The notes beneath the pieces are model-generated. The model searched no databases, was not told the DNA's origin, and saw only the letters and a program-made list of their open reading frames with translations. Below are positions 25,306 through 42,100 of a stretch of 64,000 nucleotides of DNA, piece by piece. Origin of the DNA: Plecoglossus altivelis (Eukaryota > Chordata > Actinopteri > Osmeriformes > Plecoglossidae). The translations under genes were made by a program, and so were the position numbers. How positions within the stretch are numbered: position 1 is the stretch's first letter; each line of letters starts with the position of its first letter. Location: the NCBI GenBank assembly GCA_036571765.1, contig BROE01000020.1, positions 11,388,607 to 11,452,606 of the forward strand, given 5' to 3'.

Positions 25306-26568
25306 ATGTCAAACCTGAAAGAGATTTGTAGCGGGCTTCCCTTGGACCCTATGCCTGTCAACCAGGGTCGAGACCCCAACGTACCACACGCACCTGTCCG
25401 GACCCCCAACCTCACGCCAGATGAAGAGCGGGTAAGTAAATGCTGAATATATTGTCTATATTTAGTATAGATTTGCTTTCAATGCGAAGTTCTTGATCTC
25501 CACTATGTACATTTCCAACAGCATTTCAACTCTTAACAAATCGTATAGTGCTAAGTAGGATTACAAAAGTGGGATGATTTTTCATGAAATTGGCTGAAAA
25601 CTGGCATTATTTACAATTAGTATTGTATCTTGTTGAGCGCTCGCATGGGAATACAAGATAGACTCATGTTTTCTCCCAAACAAGCAGATTCCTCTAGACT
25701 TCAAATTCGGATCAAAGACCACTGTCAATGATTAAGAGAGATAAGAGAGGTGTTCAAACTATTGGGAACACAAACAAGAGAGGGTTGAAGATCTCTTTTG
25801 GGGATTGTGTGGATTTCTATACTAGCCAGGTATTTGCAAACTGCACTCAGATTCTTCTGTCCCTCCCTCTCTGTTTAGATGGCCTTGAGGAACTCCCTGC
25901 GGTACTTCCCTCCTTCTCACCACTCCATACTGGCTGCTGAGTTTGCCCAGGAACTCAGACAGTATGGACACATCTACATGTACCGTTTCTGTCCCAACAT
26001 TCTCATGAGGTGATGTCATATGCGGGTTCTATTCAGAGGTTTAATGTGATCTCCCTTTCACTGACAGACATACACACTTAAGAAACCAACCCCCAACATC
26101 CCATTCACAGGGTCCTCTGTGTGTGTGTGATCCCTCAGGGCTTACCCAATAGACCAGTACCCCTGTCGAACACCTCAAGCAGCCTCCATCATGCTCATGA
26201 TAATGAACAACCTGGATCCAGCAGTAGCCCAGGTAACTACATCTCTCATCAGCTCACCTCCTCCTAGCAACCCTTGAAGGCCAACATGGGCAGAACTACT
26301 TGTCAAGTTTTATCCACCAATGCTATTACCCTGTTAAAATTGCCAGTCCAAACATAAACTATCATTACTGTGATGTAAAATGGCTCCATAAGAGTCCTGG
26401 CCTCGTTATTCTATGGTTCTTTTGTTTAGTATCCTCAAGAGCTGGTCACCTATGGAGGAAATGGACAGGTGTTCAGTAACTGGGCCCAGGTAAGCCTAGG
26501 GTAAAATGATCCTGGTCGAATGAATTAGCCATTGAGCAGCTAAGAGTTCATATGTTCTTACGTTGTGT

Positions 26569-26600
<32 letters not shown>

Positions 26601-29600
26601 AGTTCCGTCTGGTGATGCACTACCTGAGTGAGATGACAGAGGAGCAGACTCTGGTGATGTACAGTGGTCATCCGATGGGGCTGTTTCCCAGCCTGGCCTC
26701 TTCTCCACGTGCCATCATCACCAACGGAATGGTAAGGCTGACACATGTCCTCACCGTCATGTGCTGAGATCAGATTGGTTGGTCATGCTACACTGATTTT
26801 TTTCAAAAACACCCTTCTCAGGTCATCCCAAATTACTCCTCCAGAGAACAGTATGAAAAGATGTTTGCTCTTGGAGTATCAATGTAGGTATTCATTATAC
26901 TCTTATATACTCATGGCCCTCTTCTCCTGTGAGTTTTCTCTTGCGTTGACCACATTTCTATTTGTGTGTTTCCCCCAGGTATGGTCAGATGACCGCAGGT
27001 AGCTATTGCTACATTGGGCCTCAGGGGATTGTCCACGGCACCTTGGTGAGTCCTTTTAGTCAACTGTAAGAGGAGCAAACACCTTGGAACCCATTGATAA
27101 TGATTTAATTCTCCTCTATCTCGTTCTGCCTCTGCAGCTGACACTGTTAAACGCTGGACGGAGATATCTAGGGTCAGGGGACATGCAGGGCCGTGTGTTC
27201 GTGACCTCTGGCCTGGGGGGCATGAGCGGTGCTCAGGCCAAGGCAGCAGTCATCGCTGGCTGTATAGGAGTTATTGCTGAGGTCAGTTAGCCCAATAGGG
27301 CACCTTCACCGGTTAGTTGTATTATAATGATTGATGTTTGAAATTCAATCGACCAGTATGTTTAAACATTCTGTGGTTCTGTGATGACTGGGTATCCTCT
27401 AGGTGGATGAGGCTCCTTTGAAGAAGAGACATGAGCAGGGCTGGTTGATGGAGGTCACCAGTGATATGGATCGATGCATCCAGCGCATTAGGTAACATCT
27501 AAAACAACAGAAAACCTTCAGCAATTTAGTTCCTTAAACAGTGACAATATTGCCTGTGTATGATTGTTGTCTTCATATGGTTAGTTTCAGTGCAAGATTG
27601 TCCCTTTGATTCTACAGAGAATGTAGGACCACAAATACGCCACTCAGTCTGGGTTACCATGGCAACATAGTGGACCTATGGTAAGTAGGGGGTGGCATTC
27701 ATATATATAAAGCAGCATTACCCAGGTCAAAATCATATCGTACTGCTTCAGTATATAAACTATTCCATCATCTCCCCGGTGACAGGGAGAGACTTTTGAA
27801 GGAGTATGAGCGTACAGGGGATCTGCTTGTGGACCTGGGTTCTGACCAGACCTCCCTTCACAACCCCTTCAGTGGAGGCTATTACCCCGCCCAGCTCACC
27901 TTCCGCCAAGCCAACCAAGTTATGGCCACCGATCCCAATCGTTTCTGCACCATAGTCCACGAGAGGTCAGAACAGGGAATTTTGACAAACACTCACCGCA
28001 TTAAGGCCAATAATGATTCAGTTGTGCCCTGTGTAAAGCCAGTTAAAAGGGTGAACAGGAATCAATACATAAAAGTGGTTATTTACTAGAAATTGAGAAG
28101 GACAAAAGCAAGTCAGTTTTAGTTCATGAGTAAAAGGATAATCTAGTCTTTCTCTTTCTCCAGTCTGCGTAGGCAGGTACAAGCTATTAACAAGCTGTCA
28201 GATGCTGGAATGTTCTTCTGGGATTATGGCAATGCATTTCTTCTGGAGTCCAAGAGAGCTGGTTAGTCTCACAGTACTCACAGGCCACACACACCACCAC
28301 ACTGCTGGCTCCACTGTCATAGGTTGATGGCATAGCTGGTTTCCGCCTCTCTGTTTCCAGGGGCAGAAGTAGAGAAGAGTGGAGGTGGAGCCACAGAGTT
28401 CCGCTACCCCTCCTACGTGCAGCACATCATGGGGTGAGGCTTTCAGAGGATCATGCTTTAAGCAGGCAATGAGCGACAAAGGGTCTTTGACCTAGAATGG
28501 ACTGGACAGGTTCCTATGGAAATATTAAACTGAACCGTGATAGATTTGTACACAAACTATAGACTCTTCTCCCCTCAGTGACATATTTTCCCTGGGTTTT
28601 GGACCCTTCCGCTGGGTCTGCACCTCTGGCAAAGCCAGTGACCTGGCGCAGACTGATGACATTGCCGCCACCGTCCTGGAAGAGATCAGCGCCAACGTGA
28701 CTGAGCGTGTGCGGCAGCAGTATGATGACAACATCCGCTGGATCCGTGAAGCGGGAAAACACAACATGGTAGAGACTTTCCCATCAATCACAAAACTCTG
28801 ATTTTATGGTGCAAATAGTCATGATGTAAACGCTGTGGTTGTTCTGTGGCTGTGAATGTATAGGTGGTGGGCTCCCAAGCAAGAATCCTCTACTCCGACC
28901 AGAAAGGCAGAGTCTGCATCGCCTTAGCCATCAATCAAGCTATTGCTGATAGAAGGGTTTCGGTAAAATCATTTATTCTGTGTTTTTTTATTCTGTCCAT
29001 GCTATAAGGCTTTATATTGTTTGTCTCAGGGTTCAGTGAACATTATTTACTGAAGTGTACTTCTCCTGTGTTTAGGCTCCTGTTGTTATCAGCAGAGACC
29101 ATCATGATGTCAGTGGCACAGACAGCCCCTTTAGAGAGACCTCCAATGTGTATGATGGATCAGCCTTCTGCGCAGGTGCACAGCACAGTCGCAAACACCA
29201 ACCAATGATCAAACACTATAGTAATTTGCCTGTAAATGACAGTAGTATGTATCTGCTAACTACAGCAGATGTAAGATTGATCAAACAGTGTGACCATGAC
29301 ACACTCCTTCTCTCTCCCCTGCCAGACATGGCTGTCCAGAACTTTGTAGGCGATGCATTCCGAGGAGCGACCTGGGTTTCCCTGCACAACGGAGGAGGTG
29401 TTGGCTGGTAAGACCTGGGTCCTGCCTCCTTCATCTATCCAGTCTAACGTCTGTGAATGTTCCTGATGTGGGTGCATCAAGTCCAAATTAAGTCGGCAAA
29501 ATAACACAATGCCCACGAATAACACACTTTGTAGCGCACATTAGTCAGATTGCTGTGTCCCTCCAGGGGTGAGGTGATCAACGGAGGCTTTGGCCTGCTG

Positions 29601-29965
29601 CTGGACGGATCCAAAGAGGCAGGCAAGCGTGCCTCTCTCATGCTGAACTGGGATGTGTCCAATGGGGTGAGGCTCTAGAGCGGATGTGTGAAGGATCTAA
29701 TCCGTGTTCGGCAAATCATGGGTTTACAACATGTGAAATTATTAAAACCTGTAGTTGTGGATTGGTAGCTTGAGTACGAAGGCTACTTCTTTTACTCTAA
29801 CTTTTACTTGTCTGGTTCTTACAGGTCGCTCGGCGGTGCTGGTCTGGGAACTCTAATGCCTATGAGACCATTCAGCACACTATGGAGACGCAGCAGCAAC
29901 TGCGTGTCACAATGCCCTTTCCTGTTCAAGATGAAAATGTGTTAGACCGTGCGCTTCAGGGATAG
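25306..29965 (+). CDS. uroc1: Urocanate hydratase (urocanase)
   Basis: Nineteen exons: 25306-25431, 25879-26009, 26139-26232, 26430-26489, 26603-26731, 26822-26883, 26979-27045, 27138-27281, 27403-27491, 27618-27680, 27786-27965, 28164-28261, 28361-28433, 28579-28768, 28864-28962, 29076-29175, 29326-29407, 29567-29666 and 29825-29965. They give 675 residues, close to the vertebrate length I recall. The enzyme converts urocanate to imidazolonepropionate, the second step of histidine breakdown in liver cytosol, using tightly bound NAD+. Characteristic blocks include YGGNGQVFSNWAQFRL, MYSGHPMGLFPS, YCYIGPQGIVHGT, the Gly-rich VTSGLGGMSGAQ and, near the C-terminus, VSLHNGGGVGWGEVINGGFG. All phases agree. 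Exon 5 follows a (GT)n tract directly. Confidence 0.96.
26564..26600. repeat. (GT)n microsatellite abutting the uroc1 exon 5 acceptor
   Basis: An almost pure GT repeat ends at the AG (26601-26602) that opens uroc1 exon 5, so the usual polypyrimidine tract is replaced by alternating TG. Confidence 0.9.
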
Positions 29966-30032
29966 GCCACACCTAACTCAAAGAACACTGCTGACCAATT
30001 GTAACGAGCTTGTCATTCATTCCAATCAACTT

Positions 30033-30038
30033 AATAAA
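30033..30038 (+). other. Poly(A) signal of uroc1
   Basis: AATAAA only 68 bases after the uroc1 stop codon. About 500 bases separate it from the next start codon. Confidence 0.75.
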
Positions 30039-30550
30039 TGTATATAAATCAGAAGGAAACCCCCCAATGGATCCTGATCAACTGCTTCAGTTTAACGAAC
30101 TTTTTATTGACGATAAATTAACTTATTTTGTCATGCTTATACTGTTTATGACTTAAGTGTGGCTGTGGCTATTACTCCATTGAACTTAATGTTTAAACAG
30201 ACAAACAACACGAACAAATTGTTCTTGAATGTACACGTAGGCCTATTTGGTCTGTAGACTATGTTGTTTGGACTATGTTGTTTGAATTGCCGTAAAGAAT
30301 TCCTGCTAGGCAAATGGAATGGCGCTGCGCAATACAAGAACTATCGCCAAGGTTACCATGCGTAAACAAGGCTCAGTCAGACCTAGCACCCAAAAAATAA
30401 GTGACTGGGTCTGTGGATCCACGTCCCTGAAAGTTAGCCTTATCTTGGCGTTAATTATTTTCAAAGCGTGTATATTCCTATGCATAGCAGAATTTTTTAT
30501 TATTATTATTTTTACTTAGATGTATAGTGTAAACCAATTACATAGTAAAT

Positions 30551-33537
30551 ATGGTTGACTTGAAGATAGAAGAGCAACTCAAAGGAATTAAAAAGAGAGA
30601 CTTATCACAGACACATTTTTATAAGATGGCATGTAGAGCGTTCGGCCCAGCAAAAACTCGAAAAAGGGTTACTATAGCACATCCAATGCACAGGTTAAAT
30701 TCCGGTCAAGTACCTTCGAAACAGATAACAAGTAGCAAAAATCGAAGTGTTCCTGTGGGTGCACCTGGAATATCGAACCCAGACTACGGGGCATCGCTGA
30801 CGACGATGCTACCAGAGAAAGATGTTGTTAATCATCAAGACTGGGTTGAACAACGGAGGGTCTTTCGCAAGGAGCTCGATAATATCGGGAACTTGCCAAA
30901 GTGGTTTCACTCCAAGCCGACTGTAACCGAGCTTGAAATTCTTGTGGTGGAGAGAGAGACAGAGAGAACCCCCCCACAAAAGGTTTCAGGTTTTTTGTAT
31001 TCATCTCCAGATATTTACAAGGTGGGATTTGTTTGTATCGTAAACTATTAGCCTGCTAAAAGTTATGAACGCCTTTAAGACGACTTCATCAAAGTATTTC
31101 CCCTGTGCAGAGCGGTGCAGGTTCCCTCGGGACTCGTCCATCGCGTTGGAACATTGATTCAAGGGAGTGGAAGGCTAGTTCCCAGCAGAGCGAACTGAAA
31201 GAAATTAAACGGTATCTCAGCACCAACGATCTGAGCACGGATGACATAGCCAAACGTCTAGACAAGCATGGCACCGGGAATATTAGCCGGGAAGACCTGC
31301 GAGCTGCTTTGGAGAAGGTATTCATTTAATCCAAGAATGTCAATGCCTAGACCCAAATTGTGATGTCTTGTTTTACAATTAAGTGTATTTGTGACCAGGA
31401 AGGAATTTCCATGGCTCCTGAGCGCCTAGATAAGATGGTGTCCTATCTGATTGGAAGGGAGGGGGACTCATTGATAGCGAAGAACCTGGCTAAGGATATC
31501 AAGGCTTGGAGCCAGGACGTTGTGATTGGGACAAGCGATGCCAACTGCAGTCTGGCAGAGACAGATGATCTTCCTCTGTTCTTGCCAGAGGACACATGCT
31601 TGGATAGGGAGGTAGCCATGGGAGAGACAGAGAATGTGAGGATCAGTGAGCAGGATGCTCCTAGTCTTCCAGGTAGGAAGCCTATTTAACACCAATACTT
31701 TTCCTGAATTACAGATATAAAATCATCCTCGGTTTCTCAGGCCCATCCTTCACTCCCCCATCCCCCCGTCTCCCCTCACTTCAGTTCCTTTACTTCCGTC
31801 CATATCCATCTGTCCATCTCAGAGCAAGAGCTATGCAACCGCAGATCTCTGCTAGCTCGGACAGGCTGGCGCTGTCCGCAGCAACTGTCCATCGACAAAC
31901 CTGAGCGGAGTGTGAGTACGCCGCAGCTGTCGCAGGAGGAGCAAGCTTGCATCCTGCAGCACCGGCGCTCCAGGGGGATGGTGAGGGATTATACCTGCTG
32001 TTGAGCTGGGCTTAAAGAAAGTCCTTGTTGACTGGTGTCAATCGCTTTTCTTTGTATAAGTTGCTCTTCTTCTTGGGTTTCAACAACACCAGGTGTGTTG
32101 TCGTTTGGAGACTATATAGGAATTGCTTGTCAGTTGAATTAGAATAGTGCAAGGGGTCAAATCTGTCCACTCTGGCATCCTGACCTGTGTCCCTTGTTTC
32201 CAGGAGGGCTTGCGTGATGAAGAGGTCCTGGCTATCATGAAGTTGCTATGCCTGAGTAATGCCAGGCAGGACGTCCACTCCCAGCCGTCATCTCTGGGAG
32301 GGAGCACAGGTCTGGCTGTCGACCGCTTCAGGAGGCAGTGTTTAGGGGAGTACCTGGACACACTGGATCAGTGTCGTAAAAAGAACGTTGCTGTCAGTCA
32401 GTCCTCATTGGAGAAAGGTGAGACAGACAATACACACATGCAGTACACAGATACGCTTTTAGCGGCGTGAGACACCCAAACTTAGAACTAATACTACGAA
32501 TGCAACTGATAAAAGAATATCATTGGCTATCTGCAACTCATTTACCTCAGCTGCTTGATTGACAGAGATTCTGATGATCACTTATGAGAAGGATCAAAAG
32601 CATTTCAACCCAAACATTGTGTGTGTGTGTGCTGCTCTCCAGTGCTCCTCCATCCAGGGGATTCTAAAATGGGGGGTCCAGAGCGTCCTGTACTGAGGCA
32701 GGCAGGGTCCACTCCGCTCCCAGGCTGCGGGGGCCGTCTGAGGGGCTGGCTCAGCCTGGACCATGGAGCCATCCTCTACGAGGAGGAGGAAGAGCTTGGG
32801 GTTAGCCAACAGGAAGCAGCCACACACACAGCCCCCAAACTGATGTGAGTTATGGACTGTTGTCGTATAAGAACACTAACAATGGAAGAATAACACAGTT
32901 ATTAACAACGATGCATGGCACAGACTGTAAGTCAGGTATATGTCACATCGTCACATCATACCTCCCCTTTCCCTTCCCAGGCCTATCTACCCTTCCAGAA
33001 GATTAGTTCACCGGAAGCCCAAGATGACAACCCTGTCTACTGGGCCTGCTGAGGTTGGACATAAGACTGAGTGCTGGATGACCAGGGAGGAGTATATTCG
33101 TGTGTCCAGGTAGGCAGGACACATTCTTCACAACTTGTCTGTAACAGTGTGGGGACATTTACAATATTGTGAAACTAGTGTTTTTTGCATCGACAGAGTT
33201 AGAGTTGAGGTGTTCACCAGATATTTCTTTCTTTCGGGAATATATTTCAAACTGTAAGTTAACAGAGTATATGGACTCTAATGCCATGCATGTGTGTTGA
33301 ATCTGAATCAGAAACATGAAGGAGCCCTCTTACCACCGTGCCAAAGCTAATGCTTTCTGGCCTGGCCAGGATGACCATGTAAGACTCTACCTGCCCCAGG
33401 TGGGCATTTCCCCTGAGGAGGTTCTCTTCCAGCGCATTGTCCACTCTCCAGCTCCCAGCCGTGGGAACTGGCCTGTTAACAGCCAAGGATACTCCACCTC
33501 AGGAGACATCGATGGCCATAAGACCTACACCCTGTAG
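30551..33537 (+). CDS. efcab12: EF-hand domain-containing protein, EFCAB12-like
   Basis: Exons 30551-31021, 31111-31317, 31399-31672, 31823-31980, 32204-32417, 32643-32844, 32981-33109 and 33312-33537 give 626 residues with consistent phases. The recognisable part is one EF-hand-like helix-loop-helix at about residues 200-225 (loop D208 to D219). The loop has H at position 3, T at 5 and D rather than E at 12, so calcium binding is doubtful. The rest is charged and low in hydrophobic segments; no signal peptide or membrane span is seen. The name rests on the single weak EF-hand, the overall length and the neighbourhood (human EFCAB12 maps near SEC61A1, UROC1 and H1-10, from memory). The function is unknown to me; a ciliary or sperm role is possible. 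Confidence 0.65.
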
Positions 33538-33743
33538 ATCTAGGTCAAGCCTCTCGATTGATGCAATGTTTGTTTTCCCATTGAGATTGTATTAGACCAA
33601 ATTATGTTTATTTCATTATGGGGAGTTATCACTGGCATATTGGAATATGAAGTAATTATGAAGGGTCATTTTTATATGAATTAATCCGTGTAATGGGAAC
33701 TGAGGATATACTCGAAACATACTGGGGGGTTTTACCATGTGTG

Positions 33744-33749
33744 ATTAAA
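33744..33749 (+). other. Possible poly(A) signal of efcab12
   Basis: ATTAAA about 210 bases after the stop codon; no AATAAA is seen between it and the next gene. Confidence 0.45.
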
Positions 33750-34430
33750 AACACATTTTTGGAAGAAGGGGGTATGCTGTGTTTTCTCTACTTTCTTATA
33801 CAGTACACTGGACTGCACCATACCAGATATCCACTGCGGCTTTAGGCGTAGTGGTCCCTTTAAGATAAGCACCGTCTTGAACTTGAGCTGTCCTGCGCTG
33901 ACGTAAGAGACTTGCTGACTTCGGTGCACCCATACCAGAGGACGGGCAGGGAGCAACGAAGAAGATAAAATGATCCAGGAAGGATGTCTGAACGTTAAAT
34001 ATTCATATATATGTTAGTCCGTGTACACGTTACATTTAGTATGGCTGACGTTCTTGAGCGTGAACTAAGTAATTGTGGGGGCTTAAGGGAAACGGGTTGC
34101 TGAAATGTGCAATTGTGGAACCTTAAAAGAGGCAACCCCTCTCCACAGTGGTCTATATCATCTGTTGAACGCATCAGTGGGGAAAAACAACTAAAAGTCT
34201 ATAATATCTTAAGCATTATATGGATATCCGTACGGGGTCGGACGCTCAATATTTTCGACTCCTCACATTCACCGGAAAAGGCCTTTGAGGGGAAAGCGAG
34301 ACGGTGAAAGCGGAAAAAGAGATCGGGCATTTTTATAGATTGGCTGAGAGCGGCGGTCAGTGGTGATGGTTCGCCAGTAACATTTGTTGTGGCCAAGCAG
34401 TCCTCGGAGCCAGTTTTACTTTCCTCAATC

Positions 34431-38401
<3,971 letters not shown>

Positions 38402-38771
38402 GAGGCTGAGGGCAATCTGATGATTTTAATCTCAAAAGGACTAAAGGATTCAGTGTCAGAAATATTCCTTCACCTCCTCAGATCTGTTCTAGTTCCACCC
38501 ATACTTACATTCATAAACAAGGGAGAAGAGTAAAGGAATAAGAGGAGGCTTTTGAGCTCCTAGTCATCCAGGAGTATTAAGGGACCTTGGAGAAATGATA
38601 TGGTAACTTGATGTCATCTTTTGGCAGCAACCTGTAAGATGTGTAGTGGAGGTCTTGTCTTATCTTTATCCTTTAGTATCCCTGTCACCAGCATCCATGA
38701 CATCACACTGATGGATTTTGTAGGTGTTGCATTTGATTTGAGTTACTTTTCCTGTTCGTGGCACTGTTTCA

Positions 38772-38777
38772 ATTAAA
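38772..38777 (+). other. Poly(A) signal of mapkapk3
   Basis: ATTAAA about 370 bases after the stop, followed by a TGTCTGTTTTG stretch. Some 400 bases then separate it from the next start codon. Confidence 0.6.
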
Positions 38778-39172
38778 GGTTTTAATAATATTCCACGTGT
38801 CTGTTTTGGAAGTTATATGGACTACAATGTTTATTGCATTGCTGCTATTGCAATGAACAATGTATGCACATTGTATTACATCAATATGGTGATGAGAGGC
38901 AAATGTTGGCATTCTAGGCTGGCATATCCATTTTTTTCCTTACATAAAGTCCAGCACAAATTTGCATGAGGAAGGGAACGACAGGTTCCCAATTTCATGG
39001 TATTTCACTAGGAAGTAATTTTGCACACTAGGAATATTATCTGACATGACAACATAACAGGCTGTTTGGAAAAATAGACAAATTATAGGGAGAAAGCCAG
39101 AAAGCATTGCTACAACCGGACAGGCGGAGACACATATAGTATACAGACAAGTCTTTGGAGAAAGAGGGAGGG

Positions 39173-42100
39173 ATGGCGAGCAGCGAAGGAGCCGGATGCC
39201 GAGTGTTAAGTGAGTTGCTGTCGGTCCGTGAGAATTCTCTGCTCTTCTTACTGCTGGGGTCCCAGTGTCAGGTCAGTTCAACTGCTACTCAGTCTCCACT
39301 GACATGCTCTTCAAGACACACTCACAAAAACATCCTCACTGTCTTCTCTCTGTTACACATTGTCATTCTCTCTTAGAATTTTGTTTTTGTTCTTATTCTA
39401 ATTTCTCTCTGGGTTCTGAAAATAAAACCTTGTATCATAAGTATGAAATAAAAAACATGCTAGAGTGACCACTGAGAAACAGCAAGACGTGAACAACAGA
39501 AGATGTATAACTGGAGACCCCACAGTGGAAATGGAAATATCCAGACCACTTAGAAAAGCCTGTAGTTGTTAAATGCCCCTATTAACAGTCAGTCATTTAT
39601 GAAAGTGGGATGGCAGTGTAAAGATAGTGGGGCATATTTGATTATATATTGCAAAATGTACGTATGACATCTGGTTTGCCCACACACTGCACCAAGTTTC
39701 ACTAGTATGAGTAAATAATGCAAAAAAAATGCATACATTATTCTCAACGGTGTCAGCCCATTGTAGTTATTTCTATATGTGTTAGTGGCTTGTGCGTTCG
39801 TCTCCTGTATGTCCATGTGTTCCAGGTAAAGAGCTGTGCTGTGGCTCAGGTGGTCCTGGCCTCAGGGTCAGGATCAGGACTGTGGAACTATAAGGTCTCA
39901 GGGGTGTTGTGTCTAGTCGAAGACCACTCCATGTGCTCTTATTTTCTACGACTCTACAGTGTCAAGGTGAGAAAGCGAAACACTTATCATGTACCAGGAG
40001 TTATCGGTCTGGAATGTCACCTTTAATTTATCTCATTACATCCCCACAACCACCTCAGACTCCTCTATCTCTCTAACCGATCAAAAAACACACGTTACTC
40101 ATTTAGTATGTAATATTACAGCTGTAGAATCATATTAGTGGTACTATTCAGTGGTTTTGGTTTTGAAGCAGGAAATGCTTCAGATGTCTGGAAAGAGGCC
40201 AAACGGTCTTGTTTATTCAGTCCCCTAGTGTCGTGTGTATTTGAATATGGGTGAGAGTGTATGGACGTGCACAATGTCAAGTGTGCACATATCTGCATGT
40301 GTAAGCATGCTCAAATGAAATCATGGGCTGGTTCTTTGGAAAACAATACATTTGGTGTTAATGGGTGTGTCCTCTGTACAGTCATGCTTTTTATTGTTAT
40401 TCTACTGTACTGTATGACAGACAACTGTCCTAATCCTCATTCTTTTTCTAACCTCACATTTAGCAATCTACATTACTGTGGGAACAAGAGCTGTATGTTC
40501 CATTTAAGTACACTGCAGTCTGCCCCTTCTTCCACACTTTTCCCTCAGATGTGAGTATGAACAGAAGTAAATAAAACACCCACAATCACACCAGTGCTTG
40601 ACATTATGGTCACTCCAAAAATGTCCTCTACTAACAGCCAAGTTTCTACCCTCACAATAGTGACCTAAGCACTAGTTAGTACAGCCACACATCTGAAAAC
40701 ACTCTAGGTCTGTCTCAGATCAGTGTCCTCGTGATCTGATGTGATCTGATGATACCTTTAGGAGACTGTCTAACATTAGACCTCAGCAGACACAGAAAAT
40801 GACATGATCCAGCCATGAATGCAGCTTTGAGTGTCTGTGTGAGGCTATTTGGTACAACTGTATGATATGTGTGTCCAGGACTGCCAAGCAGGTATAAACT
40901 TTGCAGATGAGGCCGAGGCAGAAAGATTCCATGCTGCCATGGTGAAACATATCCAAAGAACCCAAGGTTTGGTGAACAAAACACACATTCACATTAACTT
41001 CCATTAAATCAGGCTAGAGTTTGCTCTCTCCCCTCAGACGGGCGCGCTTCTTTTTTTTCCACGCTCTCTTCCGTAGATTCATTCATTCTGAGCTTAATTG
41101 TTCTATTTGCGCTTTCCTTTTTGATCATGTCTTTCTCTGGTCGCTCTCTCTCTGGTCACTCTCTCACCAGCATCCTCCTAACCTCCTCCCCTTTCTTCTT
41201 TCCACATGGACGTTCTTGCTCTTTTTCATGCTCTTCTATCTCACCTAGAGAGGAGTGAGCAGACACAGATGACCCATGATGACAGACTGCACAACTCAGT
41301 GGGCAATTTCTCTGGACAGAAGCAAGACAGGCCTGGGAGCAGTAAATCTGTTCACTCAGAGTAAAACATTTGCACGCAGACACGCCGTCATTAATCATCT
41401 ACATAATGTCAAAGACTAAAGTTAAATGGGTGTGGATGGATAAAACCTTACCTGTGATCAACTAATCTTTCAAGTATTCTCCACAGACATGAAAAACCGA
41501 TGGCTCCAGGGACAGGCAACATTGTGAGCACCATCCACAGTTACTTTCAGTAGCATTGCTAGTTTAACCGATACTTCACAGTAAAATTGAACATTCACAA
41601 AAACATCATTCAATGCCATGCATCAGTCATGACCTCATCAGTATCCTTGAGATGTGACCTCTCACTTTTGCACTGATGACAACCCAGCCCTTGTGTGTGT
41701 CCTTCAATCCTGTGTGCAGCCTGATGATATGATTCCGACTATGAAGACGCTGTTAAGCGAGGCAGGGTTTGGTGAGGAGGACCTTAAGGACAAAAACACT
41801 TTAAAGGTTGCCTGCTACATCACCAACAGATTTGGGGGACTGGAGACTATCCAGAAGGAGTTGAGGAGAAAAGGTATACACACTGTAATAGGGCTGTGTA
41901 GCTGTAAATATCACGTCAAGAAATTTTTGTGTATGTCTATTTATTCTGTCTTAACTACCCACACTGTAATGAGATGAGCGGTGACAGTAAATTCACTATT
42001 ATGTCCTCAAAGGTCCAGTCGTCCACACCCTACCACAGTCACATGGGCAATCCCTCTCTTTAGCCGTTAAGAAAGGACCTTTGCCACGGGTGCCATCCTT

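Noticed and set aside
34389..34430. Upstream start for mapkapk3
   Set aside because: The frame opens with GTG, not ATG; the first in-frame ATG is at 34431.
41341..41352. Alternative donor for WASP-like exon 5 (GAGCA followed by GTAAAT)
   Set aside because: It leaves the wrong phase: joined to the next exons it puts a stop at 41720, so the donor at 41361 was preferred. The choice still needs cDNA.
41524..41553. Longer WASP-like exon 6 reading VSTIHSYFQ
   Set aside because: The next available donor gives the wrong phase for exon 7; the GTGAGC donor at 41524 keeps the frame.
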